From contig CAVVYV010000007.1 in NCBI GenBank assembly GCA_963752585.1, positions 62,001 through 126,000 on the forward strand: a stretch of 64,000 nucleotides of DNA. Direction: 5' to 3'. This stretch comes from CAVVYV01 sp963752585. Its GTDB lineage: Bacteria > Actinomycetota > Thermoleophilia > Solirubrobacterales > 70-9. The notes under the pieces were generated by a model. The model saw nothing but the letters and a program-made list of their open reading frames with translations. It ran no database searches and was not told the origin of the DNA. Made by a program: the position numbers and the translations under genes. Below, in pieces: positions 39,210 to 47,396 of the stretch (position 1 is its first letter; every line of letters starts with the position of its first letter).

Positions 39210-41408
39210 ATGGAGGCCGCGCTCCAGCCCGATCCTTCGCCGGTTGATGTCTATTCTCCGCGCGCGATCGGTGGCGGCGAGCCAGTCGAACGCGATCGAC
39301 TGCTCTCCGCGCCGCTGCGTTCGCTTCCCCGGCCGTCGGTGCTCGACGCCCCGGTGACGAAGCTGCGCGGCGCCGGCCCGAAGCTTGGGGGGGCGGCCGC
39401 CGAGATCGGGATCGGCAGCCTCGGCGATCTCCTCCGCCACCTCCCCCACAGCTATCGCGACCGCGCGGACCCGGTCGGAATCGGGGACCTGAAGCTGGGG
39501 GAGGAGGCGACGGTAGAGGTCGAGGTGCGGGCAGTGAAGCTGCGCCCGACCAGGCGGCGCCGGCTCACCATCCTCGAGGCGGAGATCGTCGACGAGACCG
39601 GGGGGGCGAAGGCGGTCTGGTTCAACCGCGCCTGGCTCGCCGATCGCCTCCGGCCGGGCACCAGGCTGCTCCTCCGGGGCAAGCTCGAGAAGCGCGGCTT
39701 CACCGTCGCCGAGCACGAGCTGCTCGACTCCACCGCCACTAACGCTCCAGCAGGGCTGCACACGCTCGGGATCGTCCCGGTGCACCCGGCGTCCGAGCGC
39801 CTTCGCCCGCAGCGAATCCGGGAATGGGTCTGGCAGGCCGTCGCGATCGCGGGACACGCGGTCGAGCCTCTTCCGGGTCCCCTCCGGGCTGAGCTCCGGA
39901 TGCCGGGAGCGGCCGACGCTCTGGTCGCCTCGCACTTCCCGGAGGACCATCACCAGGCAGAAGCGGCGCGCGAGCGCCTCGCGTTCGAGGAGCTCTTCCT
40001 CTACCAGGCCGCGCTGGCGGCGCGGCGCGGGAGACGGCTCGAGTCCGGCCGCGGCCCCCGGCTGTCCGCGCCCGGAGCCCGGGTGGGGGAGTGGATCGAC
40101 TCGCTGCCTTTCGCCCTCACCGCCGACCAGGAGCGGGCGATCGAGGAGATCGACGGCGACCTCGCCGGCCCCGAGCCGATGCAGCGGTTGCTGATGGGCG
40201 AAGTAGGCAGCGGAAAGACGATCGTCGCGGTCTACTCGATGCTGCGGGCCCTGGAGGCGGGCCACCAGGCGGCGCTGATGGCGCCGACCGAGACCCTCGC
40301 CGAGCAGCACTTCAGGACGCTCGAATCTGTCCTCGCAGGCGCTGCGCCGCTCGCGCTGCTCACCTCGGCCACCCCGGCGGACCGCCGGGCCGAGCTCCAG
40401 GCCTCCCTCGCCGCCGGCCAGCCGGCGATCGTCGTCGGCACCCATGCCCTGATCGAGGAGTCGGTCGAGTTCGACTCGCTCGCGGTCGCCGTCGTCGACG
40501 AGCAGCACCGCTTCGGGGTGCGCCAGCGCGCCGCCCTCGACCGCAAGGGGCCCGGCTCGCTGCTGCCGCATGTGCTCCACATGACCGCCACCCCGATCCC
40601 GCGGACCCTCTCGCTCACGGCATACGGCGATCTCGAGGCCACGGCGCTGCGAGAGCTGCCCGCCGGGCGCCGGCCGATTCGGACCGAAGTGGTCGACGAG
40701 CAGGGCCGGGCGGGCGCCTACGAGTTCATCCGCGCGCGCCTCCGGGAGGGACGTCAGGCCTACGTCGTCTGCCCCCTGGTGAGCGAGTCCGAGTTGACCG
40801 AGGGCCGCGCTGCCGAGGCCGAGGCCGAGCGGCTCGCCGGTGGGGAGCTCCGCGACTTCCGGATCGAGCTCCTCCACGGGCAGATGCCCTCCGAGGAGAA
40901 GGCTCGGGCGATGGAACGCTTCGTTGCCGGCGAGGTCGACGTCCTGGTGGCGACGACGGTGATCGAGGTCGGGGTCGACGTCGCCAACGCGACGGTGATG
41001 CTGGTCGAGGGGGCGGAGCGATACGGGCTCTCCCAGCTCCACCAGCTCCGGGGCCGGGTCGGCCGCGGCGAGCACGACTCGGTCTGCATCCTCTTCGGCG
41101 ATCCGGAGTCGGACGCCGCCCGGGCGAGGCTCGAAGCGATCGCCACCGAGACCGACGGCTTCGAGCTGGCCGAGGTCGACCTCTCGATCCGCGGCGAGGG
41201 CGAGATCCTCGGCACCCGGCAGCACGGCCTGCCCCGCTTTCGCGCCGCCACCCTCCCCGACGACATGGCGCTGCTGCTCGAGGCGCGCCGGAGGGTCCGC
41301 GAGCTGCTCGCGCGCCACCGCTCGCTCGAGGCGCCGGCGCTCGGGCCGCTGATTGACGAGTCGCGGCGGCGCTTCGGCGACGAGCGGGTCGAGCAGATCG
41401 CCGCCTAG
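39210..41408 (+). CDS. recG: ATP-dependent DNA helicase RecG
   Basis: Remodels stalled forks and Holliday junctions. The N-terminal wedge domain (LRGAGPKLGGAAAEIGIGSL, then LLRHLPHSYRD) is followed by Walker A GEVGSGKT (about 330), DEQH in VVDEQHRFGVRQR, TATPIPRTL and motif VI HQLRGRVGRG. Length is 732 aa. The first 45 residues are not conserved. It is followed at 12 bp by rsmD, the usual order. Confidence 0.95.
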   Translation: MEAALQPDPSPVDVYSPRAIGGGEPVERDRLLSAPLRSLPRPSVLDAPVTKLRGAGPKLGGAAAEIGIGSLGDLLRHLPHSYRDRADPVGIGDLKLGEEATVEVEVRAVKLRPTRRRRLTILEAEIVDETGGAKAVWFNRAWLADRLRPGTRLLLRGKLEKRGFTVAEHELLDSTATNAPAGLHTLGIVPVHPASERLRPQRIREWVWQAVAIAGHAVEPLPGPLRAELRMPGAADALVASHFPEDHHQAEAARERLAFEELFLYQAALAARRGRRLESGRGPRLSAPGARVGEWIDSLPFALTADQERAIEEIDGDLAGPEPMQRLLMGEVGSGKTIVAVYSMLRALEAGHQAALMAPTETLAEQHFRTLESVLAGAAPLALLTSATPADRRAELQASLAAGQPAIVVGTHALIEESVEFDSLAVAVVDEQHRFGVRQRAALDRKGPGSLLPHVLHMTATPIPRTLSLTAYGDLEATALRELPAGRRPIRTEVVDEQGRAGAYEFIRARLREGRQAYVVCPLVSESELTEGRAAEAEAERLAGGELRDFRIELLHGQMPSEEKARAMERFVAGEVDVLVATTVIEVGVDVANATVMLVEGAERYGLSQLHQLRGRVGRGEHDSVCILFGDPESDAARARLEAIATETDGFELAEVDLSIRGEGEILGTRQHGLPRFRAATLPDDMALLLEARRRVRELLARHRSLEAPALGPLIDESRRRFGDERVEQIAA

Positions 41409-41411
41409 CCT
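41406..41411 (+). promoter_or_regulatory. -10 box TAGCCT for rsmD
   Basis: Nine nt before GTG 41421; overlaps the recG stop codon. Confidence 0.4.
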
Positions 41412-41420
41412 GGTGGTGCT

Positions 41421-41960
41421 GTGGCAGAGATGCGAATCACCGGTGGCGAGCTTCGGGGTCGCCGACTCTACGTACCAAAGGCTGGAATCCGTCCCACCAC
41501 CGGGCGCATCCGCGAGGCGGTCTTCTCGATCCTCGGGGACATCTCGGGAGCCCGCGTGCTCGACCTCTTCTGCGGCACCGGCGCTCTCGGGATTGAGGCG
41601 ATCTCGCGCGGCGCGGCGGCCGCCACCCTGGTCGATCGCCGCCCGGCCGCGGCCAGGCGCAACCTGGAGGCCCTCGAGCTCGGCGATCGGGCCGAGGTCC
41701 TCGGGGGCGACGCCGCCCGCTTCCTCAGGCGCGCGCCCAAAGTCGGCTTCGACCTCGTGCTCTGCGATCCGCCCTATAGACTCGCCGACCGCCTTGCGAA
41801 CGACCTGGATCCGCTCATACGACGCGTCCTGGCTCCGGGAGGGCGGGTGGTAGTCGAGAGCTCGCCCGACCGCCCGCTGCCGCTCTCGCTGCCCCTGCTC
41901 ACCGAGCGGCGCCACGGGGACACCCTCGTTCGTGTGCATTTCGCGAAGGAGCCGGAATGA
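41421..41960 (+). CDS. rsmD: 16S rRNA (guanine-N2) methyltransferase RsmD
   Basis: Methylates G966 (E. coli numbering) of 16S rRNA. RITGGELRGRRLYVP, RPTTGRIREAVFSIL, the SAM site VLDLFCGTGALGIEAISRG and the catalytic DPPY in LVLCDPPYRL are canonical. Length is 179 aa. The GTG start is supported by MRITGGELRGR following after three residues. Overlaps coaD (ATGA), a conserved gene pair. Confidence 0.94.
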   Translation: MAEMRITGGELRGRRLYVPKAGIRPTTGRIREAVFSILGDISGARVLDLFCGTGALGIEAISRGAAAATLVDRRPAAARRNLEALELGDRAEVLGGDAARFLRRAPKVGFDLVLCDPPYRLADRLANDLDPLIRRVLAPGGRVVVESSPDRPLPLSLPLLTERRHGDTLVRVHFAKEPE

Positions 41961-42454
41961 GCCTCGACGGCAGGGTGGCGGTCTGCCCTGGCAGCTACGA
42001 CCCGGTCACCAACGGGCACGTCGACATCATCACCCGGACCGCCCGAGTCTTCGAGCGGGTGGTGGTCGGCGTCGTCAATAGGCCGGTCCGGAAGGAGAAG
42101 ACGTTGTTCACGGCAGAGGAGCGCAAGGCCTTCATCGAGGATGCCACCACCGACCTCGGCAACGTTGAGGTCGAGATCATGTCCAACCTGCTGGTGGAGT
42201 TCGCCAAGGAGCACGGTGCCGGGGCCGTGATCAAGGGGCTGCGGGCGATCTCGGACTTCGAATACGAGTTCGAAATGAACCAGCTCAACCGCAAGCTGGC
42301 TCCGGACATCGAGAGCATGTACATCTTCGCCTCGGCCCACTACAGCTTCCTCTCGTCGACCGGGGTGAAGGAGATTGCCACCTTCGGGGGAGACGTCTCC
42401 GACCTGGTGCCGAAGCCGGTAGCGAAGGCGCTCGCCGAGCGTTTGGCCCGCTGA
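41957..42454 (+). CDS. coaD: Phosphopantetheine adenylyltransferase
   Basis: Penultimate step of coenzyme A synthesis. CPGSYDPVTNGHVDII (nucleotidyl-transfer TxGH-type motif), VKEIATFGGDVSDLVP and KGLRAISDFEYEFEMNQLNR are canonical. Length is 165 aa. The ATG lies in the rsmD stop overlap. Confidence 0.95.
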   Translation: MSLDGRVAVCPGSYDPVTNGHVDIITRTARVFERVVVGVVNRPVRKEKTLFTAEERKAFIEDATTDLGNVEVEIMSNLLVEFAKEHGAGAVIKGLRAISDFEYEFEMNQLNRKLAPDIESMYIFASAHYSFLSSTGVKEIATFGGDVSDLVPKPVAKALAERLAR

Positions 42455-42497
42455 GCAGGCGCTTTCCCATGCGTGGAAGCTGGGCAGGAGCTTGCAG

Positions 42498-42509
42498 TTC
42501 GGCGCCGAA
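42498..42509. other. 12-bp perfect palindrome in the coaD-sepIVA gap
   Basis: TTCGGCGCCGAA reads the same on both strands. It lies 54 nt before the next start codon, near where a promoter -35 region would be. Possible operator; no other support. Confidence 0.3.
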
Positions 42510-42562
42510 ATCGAAACCGATGCCGGCCGCAGCGGCGACTGCGTAAGCTTTAGCGACCTCAA

Positions 42563-43030
42563 ATGGACGTACTGGTACTCATCGACAAGCTCGACGACCT
42601 GGTTCACAACGCGCGGCCCGTGCCGCTCACGGACCAGGTGCGCGTCGATCGCGAGGAGATCTACGACATCCTCGATCAGATGCGCGCCACGATCCCCGAG
42701 GAGATCAAGCAGGCGCGCTGGATCGTCAAGGAGCGTCAGGAGATGCTCGCCGAGGCGAAGCGCGAGGCCGAGCGGATCGTCAAGGAAGCGCGCGAGCAGC
42801 AGGCGCGGCTGGTGGCGAACGAGGAGATCACCCGGCAGGCGGAGCGCGCCGCCGAGGAGATCGTCGAGGAGGCTCGCGAGCGCGAGCGCGAGATTCGGCT
42901 CGGCGCCGAGGATTACGCCGACGACATCCTTTCGACCCTCGAGGTCAACCTCCAGAAGTTCCTGCAGGCCGTGCAGCGGGGCCGCGACCGGCTCCAGGGC
43001 CGCGAGCGCGAGCCCTCCGAGATCGGCTAG
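42563..43030 (+). CDS. DivIVA-like coiled-coil septation protein (SepIVA-like)
   Basis: The 155-residue protein begins with the short membrane-associating motif VLIDKLDDLVHNARPVPLTD, then EEIYDILDQMRATIPEEIKQA and a long charged coiled coil (about 50-130; EAKREAERIVKEAREQQARL) resembling ATP synthase b subunits. Mycobacterial SepIVA (Rv2927c) has the same layout and the same neighbour DUF177 gene (Rv2926c). This supports a role in cell division or envelope growth. Homology is judged by eye. Confidence 0.75.
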   Translation: MDVLVLIDKLDDLVHNARPVPLTDQVRVDREEIYDILDQMRATIPEEIKQARWIVKERQEMLAEAKREAERIVKEAREQQARLVANEEITRQAERAAEEIVEEAREREREIRLGAEDYADDILSTLEVNLQKFLQAVQRGRDRLQGREREPSEIG

Positions 43031-43041
43031 ATCAAGCTGCT

Positions 43042-43893
43042 CTAGAGCGAGGTCTCGTGCGATCCCGCCCGGCCGGGGTCGCGCTTCTCGTAGAAGGCCT
43101 CGAGCAGCGCCTTGGTCTCCTCCGCGTCGGCGCACGTGTAGGCGTTCCAGGCCTCCGTCCGCAGCTGCATGTCGAGGGGCTGGCCGATCACGTCGAGGAT
43201 CGTCTGCTTGGCCGAGCGGACGGCGCGCTGGGAGTTGCGGAGGATCTGCCGGGCGACGGTCTCCGCCTCGTCGATCAGCTCGTCGTGCGGGACCACCTTC
43301 GAGACGAGGTTCCACTCGAGCGCCTGGCGGGCGTCGATCGGCTCGGCGGTGAGCAGCATCTGCATCGCGACGCTGACGCCTCCAGCGTTCACCAGTCGGA
43401 CCAGGCCGCCGTCGCCATGGTGGAAGCCGCGGCGCGCCTCGAACGAGCCGAACATCGCCCGCTCTGAGGCGATCCGGATGTCGCAGGCGAGGGCCGTCTC
43501 GAATCCTCCCGCCAGCGCCCAACCGTTGACCGCGCCGATGATCGGCTTCGGGATCCGGTGCATTCCGCGGGTGAAGCCGTTGAGGCCGAGCTCCACCACT
43601 TCCCGGATGTCGTTGCCGCGCGCCCCGGCCATGATCGGCGGGATGTACTCCTTCAGGTCGGCGCCCGCGCAGAAGGCCTCGCCGGCGCCGGTGAGAATCG
43701 CGACGTCCACCGAATCGTCCTCGGCGAAGTCGGCCCAGGCGGCGATCATCGCCCGGTGGACCTCAGGGCTGACCGCGTTCCTGGCCTCGGGTCGGTTGAT
43801 CGTGAGATAGGCGATCCGGTCGCGTTTCTCGTAGAGGACGACGCCCTTCTCGGCGCTGGGCGGCGGCTCGGGGCGCTCGGGGTTGTGGTGCAT
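43042..43893 (-). CDS. Enoyl-CoA hydratase/isomerase family protein
   Basis: Crotonase-fold enzyme of 283 aa. LTINRPEARNAVSPEVH, GAGEAFCAGADLKEY (oxyanion hole), KPIIGAVNGWALAGGFETALACDIRIAS and the C-terminal QAKQTI-like region (RSAKQTILDV) are visible. The second acidic catalytic position typical of hydratases (E164) falls in RRGFHHGDGG, where it reads HGD, so activity could be hydratase-like or different. The ATG at 43893 has AGGAG 6 nt upstream. With the next gene it forms a minus-strand insert in an otherwise plus-strand housekeeping run. Confidence 0.82.
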   Translation of the reverse strand: MHHNPERPEPPPSAEKGVVLYEKRDRIAYLTINRPEARNAVSPEVHRAMIAAWADFAEDDSVDVAILTGAGEAFCAGADLKEYIPPIMAGARGNDIREVVELGLNGFTRGMHRIPKPIIGAVNGWALAGGFETALACDIRIASERAMFGSFEARRGFHHGDGGLVRLVNAGGVSVAMQMLLTAEPIDARQALEWNLVSKVVPHDELIDEAETVARQILRNSQRAVRSAKQTILDVIGQPLDMQLRTEAWNAYTCADAEETKALLEAFYEKRDPGRAGSHETSL

Positions 43894-43907
43894 CGTGGCT
43901 CCTGTCT

Positions 43908-44450
43908 TTAGTCGTAGGTGGCCCGAACCACCGCGAGGTCGTCGGCGGTCCAGGTGATCTCGCCGCCGCACCACTCGGCGAGCTCCTCGGCTGTGTCCAG
44001 GTGGGCGACGCTCGGGTCGACCCGGCTGACCTGGGGCTCGGCGCGGACGACGTCGCCGATCACCAGCGTCTTTGAATGCTCCCGGACGCGGCGGAACAGG
44101 GTCCGCTTCGCCTCGTCGTCGATCAGGTGGACCGAGAGCACCGAGATCACCAGGTCCCAGGGGCCGTCGGGGAGGGGATCCTCCATCCGGGCGAGTTGGA
44201 CGTCGTCGTACTCCTCGCGGAGGCGATAGACCATGTTCGGGTCCGAGTCGAGCCCGATCACCCAGGCGTCGGGGTAGGCCTCCAGCAGGTGCCGGGTGGT
44301 CTCCCCGGTGCCCATCCCCAGCTCCAGCACCCGCTCGGGGGCGGAGGGGATCGCCTTCACCGCCTGCTCCTGGAGCTCATCGAACCGCGGAACCTCGGCC
44401 CGGATCTCCTCCAGGTAGGTCTCGGGGTTCCAGTGGAAGTGAGCGGCCAA
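43908..44450 (-). CDS. Class I SAM-dependent methyltransferase
   Basis: Rossmann methyltransferase of 180 aa: motif I RVLELGMGTGETTRHLL (SAM glycine loop), acidic motif II VIGLDSDPNM and motif IV DLVISVLSVHLID. The substrate is unknown. TTG start at 44450. It lies 14 bp upstream of the crotonase gene on the same strand and is divergent from DUF177. Confidence 0.82.
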   Translation of the reverse strand: MAAHFHWNPETYLEEIRAEVPRFDELQEQAVKAIPSAPERVLELGMGTGETTRHLLEAYPDAWVIGLDSDPNMVYRLREEYDDVQLARMEDPLPDGPWDLVISVLSVHLIDDEAKRTLFRRVREHSKTLVIGDVVRAEPQVSRVDPSVAHLDTAEELAEWCGGEITWTADDLAVVRATYD

Positions 44451-44542
44451 GTCGGTGTCGCTACCCTCGAAAGCTGAGGCGGAGCTCTCAGCGGGCGGGG
44501 CCGCCCATCGTATTCACCCCGATCCCGAGGAAGGTGATCTTC

Positions 44543-45058
44543 GTGGAAACCGGCATCGTCGACCTCGGACATCTCGCTCTTTCCCCCGGCCAGGCGCGGC
44601 GACTCGACCTCGACCTGGAGATCGAGCCGGTTGCGCTCGGCGGCCAGTCGTATCGGGCAGAGGCCGACCTGGAAAGCGCGCGGCTGGACGTCTCTCGGAC
44701 CAGCACTGGTCACGCTCTGCGGTTGCGCCTGACGCCCGAGCTCGCCGGTCCCTGCGTCCGTTGCCTCGCGGACGCAAAGCTTCCGTTGGAGATCGACGTC
44801 CGTGAGGTGGACCAGCCCTCCGGCGACGAGGAGCTGCGCAGCCCCTACGTGGACGAGGGAGAGCTCGACCTCGAGCGCTGGGCGAACGACGCCGTCGTCC
44901 TCGCCCTGCCCGCCCAGCCCCTCTGCCGGGCCGACTGCGCCGGCCTCTGCCCGGTCTGCGGCGAGTCGCTCAACGACGCCGATCCGGCGGCCCACCACCA
45001 CGAGACGGGCGGCGACCCCCGGTTCGCGAAGCTGCGGGAGCTCAAGCTCGAGGAGTAG
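44543..45058 (+). CDS. DUF177 (YceD) family protein, rRNA-related
   Basis: The family is usually linked to 23S rRNA or to rpmF-plsX-acp operons. ELAGPCVRCLADAKLPLEIDVRE and the C-terminal CRADCAGLCPVCGESLN carry Cys that may bind zinc. The GTG at 44543 is preferred to one at 44534 because GGAAGG lies 8 nt before it. Length is 171 aa. rpmF follows at 28 bp, the conserved partner. Confidence 0.88.
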   Translation: METGIVDLGHLALSPGQARRLDLDLEIEPVALGGQSYRAEADLESARLDVSRTSTGHALRLRLTPELAGPCVRCLADAKLPLEIDVREVDQPSGDEELRSPYVDEGELDLERWANDAVVLALPAQPLCRADCAGLCPVCGESLNDADPAAHHHETGGDPRFAKLRELKLEE

Positions 45059-45068
45059 CCGGCCCGGC

Positions 45069-45074
45069 TACCAT
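45069..45074 (+). promoter_or_regulatory. -10 box TACCAT for rpmF
   Basis: Twelve nt before the ATG; same GCTACCAT string as before rpmB. Confidence 0.4.
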
Positions 45075-45086
45075 GCCCGAGTCCTC

Positions 45087-45305
45087 ATGGCGGTCCCGAA
45101 GAAGCGACAGGCGAAGGCGCGTACCCGCAAGCGGCGCGCCAACCACAAGGCGGCGCGGCCGCGCCTGAACGAGTGCCCGCGCTGTCACAGCCCGCGGCTG
45201 CCGCACCGGGTCTGCCCGACCTGCGGCACCTACGCCGGGCGAGAGGTGATCAGCCATGAGGTCGAGACCACCGAGCCCGCCCCGCAGGCCGAACCGGAGC
45301 AGTAG
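45087..45305 (+). CDS. rpmF: 50S ribosomal protein L32
   Basis: Starts MAVPKKRQAKARTRKRRANH and has the zinc pairs CPRC and CPTC (ECPRCHSPRLPHRVCPTCG). Length is 72 aa with an acidic C-terminal extension (ETTEPAPQAEPEQ) beyond the usual end. The ATG is fixed by MAVPKK. plsX follows immediately. Confidence 0.95.
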   Translation: MAVPKKRQAKARTRKRRANHKAARPRLNECPRCHSPRLPHRVCPTCGTYAGREVISHEVETTEPAPQAEPEQ

Positions 45306-46355
45306 TTGACCGCGGCGGGCCGCGGCGCCGCGGTGGCGCTGGACGGCTACGGCGCCGACGCCGGCCCGGAGCTGGTGATGGAGGGCGCCGCCCTCGCGGC
45401 CGCCGACGGGATCGTGGTCAGGGTCTTCGGCCCGGCCTCACTCCGGCCGCAGCCCGGGGTCGAAGTGGAGTCGTGCGAGCACTGGATCGACAACGAGTCC
45501 GATCCGGTCTCGGCGGTTCGCTCGACCCCGGAGGCCTCGGTGGTGCGGGCGGCGGCCGAGGTCGCCGCCGGGCGCGCCGGCGGCATGGTCAGCGCTGGCT
45601 CCACAGGGGCGACGATGACCGCGGCGCTGTTCGCGCTGAAGCGGCTCCAGGGGGTGCAGCGCCCCGCGCTCGCGGTCCAGATCCCGCGGCCGAACGCGGG
45701 TCCCTCCGCCCCGCCTGTCCTGATGCTGGACGCCGGGGCAAACACCGAGGCTCGCTCTCAGCACCTGATCCAGTTCGCCTACCTGGGCTCGGCCTTCAGC
45801 GATGCGGTCCTCGGTACCACCTCCCCCCGGGTCGCGCTGCTCTCGGTCGGCGAGGAGCAGAGGAAGGGCAACCCCGAGGTGATCGAGGCGAACGAGGCGC
45901 TCGACGGCGCAGAGGGCCTCGAATTCGTCGGCAACGTCGAGGGCCGCGACCTGCTCAGCGGAGTCGCCGACGTGGTCGTCACCGACGGCTTCACCGGCAA
46001 CATCGCTCTGAAGACGCTGGAGGGGACCGCCCGTGCGGTCGCCGACGCGGTCAGGGGAGCGGCCCGCTCAGGTCCGCTCGCCGCCGCCGGCGGACTGCTT
46101 CTGCGCCCGGCTCTCGCCGGCCTCCGCGGCCGAATGGACCCGAACGCCGTCGGCGGAGCGGTGCTCCTCGGCCTCCGGGGAACGGCGGTGGTCGCCCACG
46201 GCAGCTCCAGCGCCGAGGGGATCGCCAACGCGGTCAGGCTCGCCGACCGAGCCGTCCGCGAGCGGGTGATGGAGCGAACCGCCGAGGCGCTCGAGCGCGC
46301 CGGAGCCACCCGCGGTGCCCTCCGTGTTTCTCGCCCGGGGAGCGGGGAGGGATAA
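45306..46355 (+). CDS. plsX: Phosphate acyltransferase PlsX
   Basis: Makes acyl-phosphate from acyl-ACP for phospholipid synthesis. VALDGYGADAGPELVMEG, MVSAGSTGATMTAALF, MLDAGANTEARSQHLIQFA, VALLSVGEEQRKGNPEVIEA and VVTDGFTGNIALKTLEG are canonical. One deviation: the usual N-terminal DAMGGD reads DGYGAD. TTG start directly after the rpmF stop; TAATG overlap with acpP. Length is 349 aa. Confidence 0.93.
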   Translation: MTAAGRGAAVALDGYGADAGPELVMEGAALAAADGIVVRVFGPASLRPQPGVEVESCEHWIDNESDPVSAVRSTPEASVVRAAAEVAAGRAGGMVSAGSTGATMTAALFALKRLQGVQRPALAVQIPRPNAGPSAPPVLMLDAGANTEARSQHLIQFAYLGSAFSDAVLGTTSPRVALLSVGEEQRKGNPEVIEANEALDGAEGLEFVGNVEGRDLLSGVADVVVTDGFTGNIALKTLEGTARAVADAVRGAARSGPLAAAGGLLLRPALAGLRGRMDPNAVGGAVLLGLRGTAVVAHGSSSAEGIANAVRLADRAVRERVMERTAEALERAGATRGALRVSRPGSGEG

Positions 46356-46615
46356 TGCCGGGGATGGAACGAGACGAGGTGATGAAGCTCGTCAGGGAGC
46401 ATCTCTCCACCGAGCTCGAGGTGAGCCCTGAGAGGATCCAGTTCGAGACCAGGTTCCGAGAGGACCTGGAGGCCGACTCGCTCGATCTCTACGAGCTGGT
46501 GATGGAGCTCGAGGACCGCTACGGGATCAGGGTGAGCGAGGAGGAGGCGGCTGAGATCACGACGGTCGGCGACGCCGTCGAGTTCGTCTGCGCCCGGATC
46601 CCGGCAACCCGTTAG
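46355..46615 (+). CDS. acpP: Acyl carrier protein
   Basis: Four-helix carrier; the phosphopantetheine Ser is in EADSLDLYELVMELE. Length is 86 aa from the first ATG, which has GGGAGG 4 nt before it and overlaps the plsX stop; the ATG at 46364 would remove three residues. It is strongly acidic as expected. plsX-acpP-rnc order is conserved. Confidence 0.94.
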   Translation: MPGMERDEVMKLVREHLSTELEVSPERIQFETRFREDLEADSLDLYELVMELEDRYGIRVSEEEAAEITTVGDAVEFVCARIPATR

Positions 46616-46641
46616 ACGGAGGGGGCGGCGACCGAGTCCAG

Positions 46642-47323
46642 ATGACCACCACGACCGCCTCCCTGGCGGAGCTGTTCGAGGGAACCCCCGAAGAGCTGCG
46701 CCGGCGGGCTCTCACTCATTCCTCCTGGACCGAGCGGCGCAACGACGCCTACGGCCGCCTCGCCTTTCTCGGCGACAGCGTTCTCGGGCTCGTCGTCGCC
46801 TCGAAGCTCTTCGACGATCACCCCGACGCCGACATCGGCGAGCTCACCAAGATCCTCAACCAGGCGGTCAGCGGCCGCGCCTGCGCCGAGGTCGCGCGGG
46901 GCCTCGGCCTTCCCGAGCTGCTCCGCGCGAGGGCGCCGGAGGGAGGCAACGGGCCTTCCGGTCGAGACCCTGCTCGACTCGGAGCGGACGATGGCCTCGA
47001 TCTGCGAGGCGGTGATCGGCGCCTGCTACATCACCCACGGGTTCGAGGCGACGGCGGCGGCGGTGACCGACGCGTTCGCGGATGAGATCCAGGGAGCGAC
47101 GAACGAGCGCCTCGACTTCAAGTCGGAGCTCCAGGAGCGTCTCGCCAGGGATGGCGCCACCGTAAGCTACGAGGTCGTCAACGAGGCGGGACCGCCTCAC
47201 GACCGCCGTTTCGAGATCCGCGCCACGGTCGCCGGCGAGGAGGTTGGCACCGGTTCGGGGCGGAGCAAGAAGGAGGCCGAGCAGGTTGCCGCGCAGCGGG
47301 CGCTCGAGGGCCTGAAGCGGTAG
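46642..47323 (+). CDS. rnc: Ribonuclease III (apparent frameshift; atypical active site)
   Basis: Double-stranded RNA endonuclease. The first frame runs to RAPEGGNG; after an extra C near 46954 the match continues as LPVETLLDSERTMASICEAV and the dsRBD (RLDFKSELQERLARDG to GRSKKEAEQVAAQRAL). Corrected length is about 226 aa. The catalytic signature ERLEFLGD reads GRLAFLGD (38-45), so E37 and E40 (Aquifex numbering) are G and A; in the second helix D107 is Ser (ASICEA), while D44 and E110 remain. The frameshift is probably an error; the substitutions look real. Confidence 0.85.
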
Positions 47324-47396
47324 ATGAGCCGTTCGGCGGTCGATTGCGTCCGGTCCGGCCGCGAGGCTTGAGGACCGCGTATGGGCACAAACTGAG

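Noticed and set aside
39087..41939. 950-codon minus-strand frame over recG and rsmD
   Set aside because: Same shadow effect; no recognisable motifs.
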